NCBI GenBank assembly: GCA_046302715.1
Contig: JBKCHQ010000112.1
Span: 1-10,808 of the forward strand
Direction of reading: 5' to 3'
From: CAMCXT01 sp046302715
GTDB taxonomy: Bacteria; Bacteroidota; Bacteroidia; M30B66
DNA: 10,808 nt
Shown: positions 1 to 8,600 of the stretch, piece by piece
Numbering within the stretch: the first letter of the stretch is position 1
Layout: the number at the start of each line of letters is the position of its first letter
Made by a program: the position numbers and the translations under genes
The notes under the pieces: model-generated
Databases searched by the model: none
The model's input: only the letters and a program-made list of their open reading frames with translations
What the model was told of the DNA's origin: nothing

Positions 1-950
1 AAGCAAACCTGCCGGCTATCGAATACCAATACACCTTTAAAAACTTTAAACCATATTTTGCTAAGGGATATTTCGGGACACGCACCTTTGATGCCGAAAA
101 CGAATCGGTTGATTTAGGCATTCTCAAGAAAATTGAAGGTAGCCTTGATTTGGAAGATGCCACCATTGATCTCGATCTCGAAAATTCGGTTGGCGCAGAT
201 TTCAGCTTCTTGATTTCACAGCTTTCGGCCAGTAAAAGCAGTTCGGGCCTCAGCCTTAATTTAGTGCATCCATTAATTGGCCAGGTGCAGCAAATAGGGC
301 GTTCTACCAATTTAGGGCTGGGTGCGATTCCCTACACCACCGTTCGCAAAAGTTTCCAGCTCAACAGCAGCAATTCCAATCTGGTAAATGTTTTAGAACT
401 GTTGCCCGATAGAATCAACTATTCCATTAACGCCCGCATCAATCCGTTGGGCAACATCAGCTCGGGCAACGATTTTATTTACAATACGGGCAATGCCAAG
501 GCACGAATGGCTTTAACCTTACCGCTTAAATTTGCGGCCAATGCATTGGTGTTTCAAGATACTATTAAGGTAAGCGGCCTCGAAATTGTTTCAGATAGTC
601 CTATTCGGCGTGCCGATCTGGCATTTTATTTTGAAAACGGATTCCCTTTTGATTTATCTTCTGAAATTAAGTTGCTTGATGCCAACAAAGTGGTGATTGA
701 TCAATTTTTTATCGATCAGGAAATTCCGGCCGCAAGTGTGGATGAAAATTTAAAGGTTAATGCCATCAGCAAGTCACAGCTGTTGGGTTCGGTTTCGCCC
801 GAGAGCTTAAACCGAATTGAACAAACCCGCTACATTGTGGTGCGTTTGCGCATCAATACACAACCCGAAACCACATTATTACCCATGTATGCCGGCTATT
901 TTGTAAAAGTGCAGCTTAGGGCAAAAGGCAACCTACGCATTAAAATATGA
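1..950 (+). CDS. C-terminal part of a beta-rich protein of unknown function (5' truncated by window edge)
   Basis: The reading frame is open from base 3 to the TGA at 948-950, giving 315 residues with no credible start. A TTG at 150 is an internal Leu codon, because the frame continues upstream without a stop, so the gene begins outside the window. The visible part is rich in alternating hydrophobic/polar strands, Asn and Ser, has no Cys, and shows no catalytic motif. Early segments (GSLDLEDATIDLDLEN, then FSFLISQLSAS) resemble the strand pattern of LEA14-like or other beta-sandwich envelope proteins, but I do not recognise a family. No T9SS sorting domain is present; the protein ends ...NLRIKI. 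The stop overlaps the next start in an ATGA, suggesting translational coupling with the putative outer-membrane protein downstream. A periplasmic or cell-surface location is inferred from this context only; the N-terminus that would carry a signal peptide is not visible. Confidence 0.8.
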   Translation, partial: ANLPAIEYQYTFKNFKPYFAKGYFGTRTFDAENESVDLGILKKIEGSLDLEDATIDLDLENSVGADFSFLISQLSASKSSSGLSLNLVHPLIGQVQQIGRSTNLGLGAIPYTTVRKSFQLNSSNSNLVNVLELLPDRINYSINARINPLGNISSGNDFIYNTGNAKARMALTLPLKFAANALVFQDTIKVSGLEIVSDSPIRRADLAFYFENGFPFDLSSEIKLLDANKVVIDQFFIDQEIPAASVDENLKVNAISKSQLLGSVSPESLNRIEQTRYIVVRLRINTQPETTLLPMYAGYFVKVQLRAKGNLRIKI

Positions 951-2248
951 GGCAATTAGTTGTTTTAATGTTGTTTGCGGCACAGAGCCTTATGGCTCAA
1001 AATGCAAACTTTCCAGTGGCAGAGAAATTGGTTGTCCTTATTGACAGCTTGGTGTACCATCATAGAAGTCCCATTAAAATGCCCGGAAACAAAGGGCTGG
1101 TTTTTAGCCATTTTGCGGCGTCCTACAACAGCAATACCGTACCTGCCACTTTTTCAAATGCATTTATTTTTCCAAAGTACATCGATGAAGCACTTAAAAA
1201 TACAGCCATCGAACTTTTAAAAGCTAAAAACAACCGCTTTGGTACCGAATTAAGTTATGGTTTCGAAGCCACCATCTATCCCGACAGTATATGGAAAGCA
1301 GATAAACAAGCTATATCGCTGGGATATAAAAGTAATTTCGCAGGCTCTGGTCGCTTTAATGCCGACCTTTTCCAATTGATATTTAATGGCAATAGTCAGT
1401 TTTTAGGAAAAAATGCAGATTTGTCCGAAACGGCACTCTATCTCATAAATTACCGCAGCCTAAATGCATCCTTCAATAAAATGCATAATCGTTTTGGGTA
1501 TTCGGTGGGAATGGCCGTTTATCAAGGCATGTCGCATTTAAACATCGATTTGCCCACAGCAGGTTTGTACACCGATACTGCAGCTGCATTTTTAGACCTC
1601 AACTGGAAAGGGCGTTACCTTCGATCAGGTGCGGCATCTAACACATGGAATGCTTCGCCATCATTGGGATTTGGATTAAATATGGCGAGCGTCCTATATC
1701 TTAGAGGCAAATATCAAATCAGTGCCGAAGTGCAGGATTTGGGCTTTATTCAATGGAACGCGCAAACAGAGCTGTTTAAACGCGATACCGCATTTAGATT
1801 TACTGGCTTGCAGTTTAATGATGTTTGGACCTACTCAGACACCAATTTAGTGCTGGGCGATAGCCTGGTAAGGCGCTTGAGGGGCCGTGATGAGCGTGGC
1901 AGCGAAATGACCATGTTGCCCTACACGTTGCGCTTGGGCTTCAGCTATTCAAACGGAAAAGCTTCGAAAATGAATCTAAGGTTTGATCTCATGTATCGAA
2001 ATTTGCCCGGAATGAAACCTCTGGCAACCGTAGAATGGAGCCGACAAATAAGTCGAAAAACACCAAACCTAAGAATTATAGCAGGATTAAATTATGGTGG
2101 ATTTGGCGGATTGAGATCGCATACGGCTATAAGCTATTGGGCAAAGCATCATGTTTTGAAACTTGGAACTGTGTATAACGAAGGCTTTATCATGCCATCT
2201 CGCTTTTCGGGTGGAGGAGTTATACTGCAATATGGATTGGTGCTATGA
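947..2248 (+). CDS. Putative outer-membrane beta-barrel protein (DUF5723-like)
   Basis: This is a 433-aa protein whose N-terminus (MRQLVVLMLFAAQSLMAQ) is a typical signal peptide with likely cleavage after residue 17 (LMA|Q). The mature part has many short amphipathic strands with Gly and aromatic residues (GFEATIYP, GYKSNFAGSGRF, RFGYSVGMAVYQG, LGFGLNMAS) and ends in a strand (GGGVILQYGLVL). This is what an outer-membrane beta-barrel of Bacteroidota looks like. The segment FGTELSYGFEA and later Gly-rich strands recall DUF5723 proteins; that assignment is from memory of the family pattern and is moderate. The substrate or role is unknown. The ATG lies inside the stop of the upstream gene (ATGA), and its own TGA overlaps the next start the same way, so the three are very likely made together. 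No enzymatic motif is seen. Confidence 0.82.
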   Translation: MRQLVVLMLFAAQSLMAQNANFPVAEKLVVLIDSLVYHHRSPIKMPGNKGLVFSHFAASYNSNTVPATFSNAFIFPKYIDEALKNTAIELLKAKNNRFGTELSYGFEATIYPDSIWKADKQAISLGYKSNFAGSGRFNADLFQLIFNGNSQFLGKNADLSETALYLINYRSLNASFNKMHNRFGYSVGMAVYQGMSHLNIDLPTAGLYTDTAAAFLDLNWKGRYLRSGAASNTWNASPSLGFGLNMASVLYLRGKYQISAEVQDLGFIQWNAQTELFKRDTAFRFTGLQFNDVWTYSDTNLVLGDSLVRRLRGRDERGSEMTMLPYTLRLGFSYSNGKASKMNLRFDLMYRNLPGMKPLATVEWSRQISRKTPNLRIIAGLNYGGFGGLRSHTAISYWAKHHVLKLGTVYNEGFIMPSRFSGGGVILQYGLVL

Positions 2249-3672
2249 AAAATTTAAAAATTACTTTTTTTCTGGTGCTAAGCATCGTCCAACTTAAGGC
2301 ACAAAGCGTATTTAGCCGAACCTATGGAGCTCCCGAGGATTTTAATCAGGGCGTTGCTTCAGCCGAAACGCCTGATGGAGGTTATCTGCTGGCAGGCTCA
2401 ACCGGTGGTTGGGGAAGTGTTAACGGAGACATGGCCATTATTAAAACGGATTCGCTCGGCAACCAACAATGGGTTAAACTATACGGCAGCGCTAACACCG
2501 AGCAAGCCGTGAGTTTATTGCGCCTCAATGATGGATCATTTCTACTGGCCGGCAATACCAATCAAAATGAGGGCGATTACGACGCATTAATCTATAAAAT
2601 CAACACCTTAGGCGACACGCTGCTGAGCCGGCGAATAGGCACTCCGGCCTGGGATTTCGTAAAAGATGTTGCAGAATTTCCGAACGGAGAAATTGCCGTA
2701 TTGCTGCAATCCTATGCATCGCCTTTTCCAAACGGTGGGATGTTAGTTATACTAATTGATGCCACTGGAAACGAAACAGAGCGATTTACCTTACAAGCAA
2801 ACGACAAGCAAACGGCAGGCGGCATATATGCCGAAACCGATAGTACACTAATGGTGTGTGGAGGAATTTGGAATGAGGAAGAGAACAACAGCGATATGTA
2901 TGTGGCTCGCTTTAGCAAAACGGGTGATTTGCTTTGGACTGATACCGTGGTAACAACTTTTAACGAAACCTTTAACAGCATCTGCGCCGGTCCAAACAAC
3001 AGTTTTTTGGTGTGCGGCACCATGATAAACAACGACAGCATTAGCAAGGGTAAGCTTTTTAGATACGATGCTAATGGAACGCCTACCAATACCTTTTTCT
3101 CATCAGATGATCCGTTTCGGTTTGACTTTCGGGATGTGACTTACAACCCCATCAATCAAACAGTGTTTCTGGGGACATTATACAACGGGGGCGGTTTTGA
3201 ACAGGCTACCTGCTACATACTTACAGAGAATTTTGCATACACTGGGGGCCTTATTGGGCCCGGACTTTTTACCACTGCACTAGGCAGTGTATTAAATACC
3301 GATAGATACCATGTTTTTTGTGGAACCAGTGAGGAATTTACGCCGGGGCAAACAAGCATGTTTCTAAAAAAATGTGATGCAATTACAGGCCAATGTGCCG
3401 AATGGCAGACTGGAATAGCTGATCTCAAAAATTCCGATGTTATGCCTCAAATTTTTCCCAATCCCGGAAATGGCACATTTTTCCTGCAAAATGCAGAATC
3501 ATACACCATAATTTCGGCTTTAGATATGACCGGAAGACCCCTCCCTTATACCCTAACCCATTCGCAAGGGGAATTAAAAATCGAGCGCAATGGATACAGC
3601 GGATTGGTGCTTTTAAGTCTTCAACACCGAAAAACCCGCAGCATATTGGCACTTAAAATCATGATGCACTAA
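2245..3672 (+). CDS. Secreted beta-propeller-like protein with T9SS type A sorting domain
   Basis: A 475-aa protein with a signal peptide at 1-19 (LKA|Q). Residues about 25-380 contain repeated blade-like units such as PDGGYLLAGST, DGSFLLAGNT and NSFLVCGTM, each followed by a D-x-x-(I/L)-x-K-x-(D/N)-x-x-G strand (MAIIKTDSLG, ALIYKINTLG, MYVARFSKTG). This is the pattern of delta-60/Kelch-like beta-propellers common in Bacteroidota secreted proteins. The C-terminus, about 403-475, starts with IFPNPGNGTFFLQ and continues through an MTGRPL turn. That is a type A T9SS C-terminal domain, which directs export across the outer membrane and is normally cleaved during surface attachment. No catalytic residues are recognised, so an adhesive or binding role is inferred. 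The start overlaps the upstream stop (ATGA) and the TAA shares one base with the next ATG. Confidence 0.88.
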   Translation: MKNLKITFFLVLSIVQLKAQSVFSRTYGAPEDFNQGVASAETPDGGYLLAGSTGGWGSVNGDMAIIKTDSLGNQQWVKLYGSANTEQAVSLLRLNDGSFLLAGNTNQNEGDYDALIYKINTLGDTLLSRRIGTPAWDFVKDVAEFPNGEIAVLLQSYASPFPNGGMLVILIDATGNETERFTLQANDKQTAGGIYAETDSTLMVCGGIWNEEENNSDMYVARFSKTGDLLWTDTVVTTFNETFNSICAGPNNSFLVCGTMINNDSISKGKLFRYDANGTPTNTFFSSDDPFRFDFRDVTYNPINQTVFLGTLYNGGGFEQATCYILTENFAYTGGLIGPGLFTTALGSVLNTDRYHVFCGTSEEFTPGQTSMFLKKCDAITGQCAEWQTGIADLKNSDVMPQIFPNPGNGTFFLQNAESYTIISALDMTGRPLPYTLTHSQGELKIERNGYSGLVLLSLQHRKTRSILALKIMMH

Positions 3673-4406
3673 TGCAAATACGTTCGCTATTAAAAAAGCA
3701 CTTAAAGCCCCTGCTAATCAAGAACGGTATTGCGCTTAATAAAAATATGCAATACGACTTGCAGGCTTGGCGAATCATGAAAAAAATACTCGATAAAAAC
3801 AGCAATTGCATCGATATAGGTTGCCATGCAGGCGAATTCATGGACTGGATGCTGGAGCTGGCGCCACAAGGCCATCATTTTGGCTTTGAGCCCATACCTG
3901 AATTATTCAATAAGCTGCAAGGTAAATTCAAGAAAAAGGTAGGACTTTACGCTTTGGCCTTAGGACATGAAACGGGCAAAGCCCGGTTTACCTTGGTGCG
4001 CAATGCCCCAGCATACAGCGGTTTGCAAAAACGTGTGTACTCAGTTAAGAACCCCGAAATCGAAAATATTGAGGTTAATGTTGAACGCCTTGATAATGTT
4101 TTTGCAGCACTCGACCAACTCAAGCTTCTTAAAATTGATGTTGAAGGCGGCGAATACGACGTAATTCGTGGGGGCAAAGAGCTAATCCTACGTTGCAGGC
4201 CTTACATTTTTTTCGAATTTGGAAAAGGAGCCGCAGAATATTATGGTAGCGGACCAGACGCGATGTTTGATTTGCTTGATGAGCTCAACATGAACGTTTA
4301 TCAGCTTAACCAATTTTTAATGGACGGGAAGCCCCTTTTAAAATCTGAATTTATTCAGCATTTTGAGGCCGGCACCGAATATTATTTTATAGCCGGTTCA
4401 AAATAA
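3672..4406 (+). CDS. FkbM-family SAM-dependent methyltransferase
   Basis: A 244-aa cytoplasmic protein with no signal peptide. It has the Rossmann-fold SAM-binding motif I, CIDIGCHAGEF (46-56), the acidic strand-2 end in FGFEP (70-74), and the FkbM hallmark LLKIDVEGGEYDVIRGG (152-168), followed by a FFEFG strand (180-184). Length and motif spacing fit FkbM methyltransferases, which O-methylate small molecules or sugars in polyketides, exopolysaccharides and glycans. The acceptor here cannot be read from the sequence. The ATG overlaps the TAA of the T9SS-protein gene by one base, so it is the last gene of the coupled chain. A methyltransferase in a surface-protein operon suggests modification of a surface glycan or glycoprotein, but this is inference. 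The first ~45 residues are basic and amphipathic and do not look like a second domain. Confidence 0.9.
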   Translation: MQIRSLLKKHLKPLLIKNGIALNKNMQYDLQAWRIMKKILDKNSNCIDIGCHAGEFMDWMLELAPQGHHFGFEPIPELFNKLQGKFKKKVGLYALALGHETGKARFTLVRNAPAYSGLQKRVYSVKNPEIENIEVNVERLDNVFAALDQLKLLKIDVEGGEYDVIRGGKELILRCRPYIFFEFGKGAAEYYGSGPDAMFDLLDELNMNVYQLNQFLMDGKPLLKSEFIQHFEAGTEYYFIAGSK

Positions 4407-4446
4407 GCGGTAACAATAAATGCTTCCTGTTATTTTGGCGCACCGC
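4407..4446 (+). other. Imperfect hairpin after the FkbM gene, possible weak terminator
   Basis: Directly after the stop, GCGGT (4407-4411) can pair with ACCGC (4442-4446). Inside, CAATAA can pair with TTATTTTG, leaving an internal loop. There is no T-run after the stem, so it is not a classical intrinsic terminator. It may be an end-of-operon or mRNA 3'-end structure, or chance. Confidence 0.3.
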
Positions 4447-4464
4447 ATAATAAATAAGAATACC

Positions 4465-4497
4465 TTGAATATTCTAGAGGGCTACATTGTATCTTTG
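4465..4497 (+). promoter_or_regulatory. Bacteroidota-type promoter for the pterin operon
   Basis: TATCTTTG at 4490-4497 is an exact match to the Bacteroidota -7 element TAnnTTTG. A TTG at 4465-4467 lies 22 bases upstream, within the spacing reported for the -33 element in Flavobacterium. The -7 box ends 14 bases before the ATG at 4512, so the transcript would have a leader of only about ten bases. Nothing resembling a Shine-Dalgarno sequence is seen. Confidence 0.65.
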
Positions 4498-4511
4498 ACC
4501 CTTTATTGGTC

Positions 4512-4922
4512 ATGATTTACGTTACCCGAAAAGAACATTTTAACGCAGCCCATAAGCTGCATCGCGAAGATTGGACAGAAGAAAAAAATCTTGCAGTATT
4601 TGGCAAATGCGCCAATGCCAATTGGCATGGGCATAATTTCGATTTATTCGTTACCGTTAAAGGTAATCCCAATCCAGAAACCGGATTTGTAATTGATTTA
4701 AAGCTTCTTAGTGAGCTAATTAGAGAGCATATTGTGGAAGCGCTCGATCATAAAAACCTGAATTTAGATGTTTCGTTCATGAAAGGTATTATGCCTTCTA
4801 CAGAAAACCTTGCCATTAAAATTTGGGAAATCCTCGATCCGTATATTAAAACCGAACATTGCGTATTGCATTGCGTGAAACTCTACGAGACCGAAAATAA
4901 CTTTGTTGAATATTATGGCTGA
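4512..4922 (+). CDS. 6-pyruvoyl-tetrahydropterin synthase / QueD family protein (PTPS-II-like motif)
   Basis: A 136-aa protein matching the family's usual length. Zinc ligands are His14 (HFNAAHK), His39 and His41 (HGHNF); the catalytic Cys33 lies in FGKCANANWHGH, and the Asp79-His80 pair in LDHKNLN completes the catalytic set. Glu126 in KLYETENN is the expected pterin-anchoring residue. The enzyme acts on 7,8-dihydroneopterin triphosphate, made by the folE product encoded next door. It yields either 6-pyruvoyl-tetrahydropterin (biopterin-type route) or 6-carboxy-tetrahydropterin (queuosine route). The Cys-to-HGH spacing is five residues, as in animal PTPS, whereas E. coli QueD has three. Many Bacteroidota relatives are nevertheless annotated as QueD, so I leave the symbol empty. 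The start is ATG 4512 rather than TTG 4506, because the homologous N-terminus begins there and the promoter is close. It overlaps folE by 8 bp. Confidence 0.93.
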   Translation: MIYVTRKEHFNAAHKLHREDWTEEKNLAVFGKCANANWHGHNFDLFVTVKGNPNPETGFVIDLKLLSELIREHIVEALDHKNLNLDVSFMKGIMPSTENLAIKIWEILDPYIKTEHCVLHCVKLYETENNFVEYYG

Positions 4923-5538
4923 GGAATTTAACAACGAATCAAAAGGATATGAACGCATTGAACAGTTTGATGCCAAACGTACTGCACAAATTGCCGATGC
5001 CTATCGCCTTGTAATTGAGAAACTGGGAGAAGATACCAATCGCGAAGGGTTATTAAAAACGCCAGAACGTGCGGCTAAAGCCATGCAATTTTTGATGCAG
5101 GGGTATGAAGCAGACCCTGCCGGCATTTTACGCTCAGCCATGTTTGCCGAAGATTACAGACAAATGGTTCTCGTAAAAAACATCGAGGTATATTCGATGT
5201 GCGAACATCACCTGCTTCCTTTTTTCGGAAAGGCACATATTGCATACATACCCAACGGACATATCGTTGGGCTGAGTAAAATTCCTCGGCTGGTGGATGC
5301 ATTTGCCCGCAGGCTACAGGTACAGGAACGATTAACCACCGAAATACGAAATTGTATTGACGACACGCTAAAACCTCTGGGTGTGGCTGTGGTAATTGAG
5401 GCTCAGCATTTATGCATGCAAATGCGGGGCGTTCAAAAGCAAAATTCGGTTACCACAACATCTGCATTTACGGGTGAGTTTATGGAAGAAAAAACCCGTG
5501 CAGAGTTTATCAGCCTTATTGGATCAAAGCTTCATTGA
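4915..5538 (+). CDS. folE: GTP cyclohydrolase I (FolE)
   Basis: A 207-aa cytoplasmic enzyme, of normal family length, that converts GTP to 7,8-dihydroneopterin triphosphate and formate. This is the first step of folate, tetrahydropterin and queuosine-precursor synthesis. Zinc ligands are Cys96 and His99 in SMCEHHLLPFFGK and Cys167 in HLCMQMRGV. His98 and His165 correspond to the catalytic histidines. GLSKIPRLVDAFARRLQVQE (119-138) and the QNSVTTTSAFTG segment (176-187) are further family signatures. The N-terminal extension before about residue 20 is variable in the family. I chose ATG 4915, which overlaps the upstream stop by 8 bp; upstream in-frame TTG codons at 4903 and 4906 are less likely. 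The gene follows the pyruvoyl-tetrahydropterin synthase gene in the same operon and is followed by an intrinsic terminator. All key residues are present, so it should be active. Confidence 0.97.
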   Translation: MAEEFNNESKGYERIEQFDAKRTAQIADAYRLVIEKLGEDTNREGLLKTPERAAKAMQFLMQGYEADPAGILRSAMFAEDYRQMVLVKNIEVYSMCEHHLLPFFGKAHIAYIPNGHIVGLSKIPRLVDAFARRLQVQERLTTEIRNCIDDTLKPLGVAVVIEAQHLCMQMRGVQKQNSVTTTSAFTGEFMEEKTRAEFISLIGSKLH

Positions 5539-5559
5539 TTTTATTGTTTTCACGCTATT

Positions 5560-5582
5560 AAGCCTTAGATAAGGGCTTTTTT
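5560..5582 (+). terminator. Intrinsic terminator after folE
   Basis: AAGCCTT (5560-5566) pairs with AAGGGCTT (right arm ending 5578) through seven base pairs including one G-T wobble, with an AGATA loop. A run of six T (5577-5582) overlaps the end of the right arm. It lies 21 bases after the folE stop. Confidence 0.65.
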
Positions 5583-5627
5583 AGGTTCGACTATTTACTG
5601 TCTTTTTCGAACACACCATTCCAAAAT

Positions 5628-5663
5628 AAAAAAGCGCCTCCGAAAATTCGAAGGCGCTTTTTT
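5628..5663. terminator. Bidirectional intrinsic terminator between convergent genes
   Basis: A strong palindrome: AAAAAAGCGCCT (5628-5639) is exactly complementary to AGGCGCTTTTTT (5652-5663), with a 12-base interior that can form two more pairs. The A-run and T-run give a T-tail on either strand. It can therefore end read-through of folE on the + strand and the large surface-protein gene on the - strand, whose stop is 33 bases away. Confidence 0.88.
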
Positions 5664-5695
5664 ATAGCAATTACGCTTTGGAAGTTGTGATGCGC

Positions 5696-8600
5696 TTATT
5701 TAACTAAACGCTCTACCATAACTTCTGAACCGCTGCTCGCGCGAACAAAATAAACACCGCGTTCAATTTCGTTCAACTTAAGGAAGTATTCAGTTTCGGT
5801 AGAATTTGTATTAACCACCTCGCTTACAACCACTCTTCCTGTAGCATCTACAAGTTCGATAGTCCAGCGTGTAGCTGTTCCCTCAATAGATACTACCGTG
5901 TATTCAGTAGCTGGATTTGGATATAGCTTCATGCTACTCACTTCGTCAGCTGTAGCAATGTCATCCACTAAATAACGAGGTGTTGGAGCTAGGCCGCAAA
6001 GACTGTTGATGGCTACTACACCGTCAACATCGTAACCATCAGCGGTACCGGTAAAGGCAGAAGCCGCTGAACGATCACTGATGCGGAGGTACTGGATAGC
6101 ACCTGCAGGAGCAACATCTAATTCACCATCGAGGCAAAGCTCGCCAAGGCTTGTCCAGGTAATACCGTCCAACGAACCTTCGAACTCAGCTTTTTCAGGA
6201 TAACCGGCACATGATGGATTACCAAATGTGGTTTCTACAACCTGAAGATCATTCTCAACAGGATTATCGAAAATTACATAAGGGAATTTCAACGTTAGGT
6301 TACCCCCAAATCCAAGCGCTACGAAATTAACGGTTGAATTATTTTGTGGAGTGCCTAATGCCTTGGTAGGATTTGTGCGATCGGCTGTGATAGGTGTACC
6401 ATTTTTACGAAGACCTTGGTTGTATGAAACTACCTCAGTTGCACCTGCTTCAACAGCTGCAGGAACAGGATTGGTTTCTTCGCCATGTAAACATAGAATA
6501 CCATCAAGATCGTAAGCATCGCCACCATTCATGAAGTTAGCTACCGGAGTTACATCAACCAATTTTACATACTGAGCCCAACCTAAAGTTTGGAAATCAA
6601 AGTACGTATCCTGGCAACCTTCGCCCAAATACACCCAGTTACAACCATCTTGCGAAGCAAATGCACGGATGCGCTCAGGGTAACGTAAACAGTTATTTAC
6701 AGTTGAGCTTCCAAAGGTGGTTTCAACAACAAACAAGTCGTTGCCCGGACCATTCTTAACAGGGTAACCGAACTTCAATACAATTTCGCCATTGAATCCT
6801 AATGAAAGGAAATTGTAATTAGCAGGTGCAGTTGTAGCATCACTGTTTTCTGGAGTACCTAAAGCGTTGGCAACGATAGAACGATCAGCAGATACAGGAC
6901 TCACTAAATCCTGAATAGGACCTTGTACAAAGCTCACTACCTCAACTGCGCTGCATGATACAGGCTCAGGAACTTCGTAAGCACCATGTAAACATTCAAC
7001 GGCATCAACATCATAACCGTCAGCAACATTGCTGTTACCCCAAGTAGCCGGATTGGTAATATCAACAATGCGTACAAATTGGATATAATCTGAGAACGCC
7101 GTTCCAAAATCAAGTTCACCATCCATTGTAATGGTCCCAACAGGAACGTATCCTAAACCATCTTGAGATACTGCGATCGTAGCTGTTTCGTTATTTGAAC
7201 CTGCTGATGATTCCCAGATCTTAATATCGGCACCTGGCCCGTTAGCAATTGGAGTTTCGAAACGAAGTTCGATTGATCCACCAAATCCAAGCGATACGAA
7301 ATTCTGAACCGGTGCATAAACTGCAGGATTTTGGCCATTAGGAGCACCTAAAGCATTCGTTGAAATTGAACGCTCAGGAAGAACCGCAGCACCCGACTTA
7401 GTTAAGCCTTGGTTGAAGGCATACACTTCAACAGCATAGCATCCGCTTGGAGGAGGCGTTCCGGTAACATCCCAAGAACATGTGGAATTATTGAACGTAG
7501 CCGTTTGGTACGATTCAATTACCGGCATTGGAGGCATGGTTCCTGTTACATCATACGAGCAAGTAGCAGGATTAAAGGTAGCCGTTTGATAACAAGCTGT
7601 TGCAGGAGCCTCAGGCTGAGTTCCAGTTACATCCCATGAGCAAGTTGTGGTGTTGAATGAAGCTGATTCGTAGCAAGCTGTTGCTGGAGCCTCAGGTTGA
7701 GTTCCAGTTACATCCCAAGAACAAGTTGTGGTGTTGAACGAAGCTGATTCGTAGCAAGCTGTAGCTGGTTGAGCTGGCATTATACCGCTCACTATCCATG
7801 AACAAGATGCAACATCCCAATTTGCAGTTTGATAACAAGCCAAGGAAGGTTGAGCCGGTTGCGCTGGAGCAGCATTGATTACTGCAGTTGCAGAAGCATC
7901 GCATCCTTTGCTATCGCTTACCTCGTAGGTGTATGAACCTGCTGTTAAGTTAGCAGTTGATGGATTCGAAGCGTTGAACGTTAAAGCTCCTGTTCCGCCA
8001 TTTGCAGCAAGCTCAACACTTCCTGTAACACCAAAACAAGCAATTTGAGTTGGCGTTGCAGTAAGCGCTGGTAAACCATTAACCTGAACAGGAATGTTTG
8101 TACGTCCGGTGCTGATACATGTTGAAGAAGGACCTTCGGCAACCTGGTAAACAAAATTACCAACAGTCGAAGTAGAAGGAACCAGCAAAGGCTGCGCTAC
8201 CGTGCTTCCCGGAGCAAAGTAAAATAACTCATAGGTAGGATTGCTTGGAGTTGCTACTAGGGCAGCAGCTACATCATTCTGACAATACTCATATGTTCCT
8301 GCGGTAGGAACCGAAGTAATATTGGTAATGCTGATGGTAAATGAAAGTACGCAGCTTGAGCCAGGTAACAAGGCACGATAAGTAATCGGTCCCGGCTGGT
8401 TAGGGAATGGATTAGCAACCGTGTACTCCACAGTTTGGTTAGCGTTAAAGAAACGTGTTCCGTTTGGATAGAAGCCCAACACATCCGTAACAGGAATCGC
8501 ATTGGTTCTGTTGCAGTACGTAAAATCGCGAACACCGTCGGTTACCGGACAATTTGCTGTAACCCAATTGGCAGAATTAATGTCGATATTAAATGGACCC

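Noticed and set aside
150..158. TTG at 150 as the start of the first gene
   Set aside because: The same frame stays open and protein-like back to base 3, so the true start lies before the window.
2712..3089. 125-codon open frame on the - strand inside the T9SS propeller gene
   Set aside because: It opposes a clear coding gene with signal peptide and sorting domain, and its peptide has no recognisable features.
7445..7840. Tandem 81-bp repeats as a possible CRISPR or intergenic satellite array
   Set aside because: The repeats are in frame, contiguous without spacers, and encode a conserved 27-aa unit inside a long gene.
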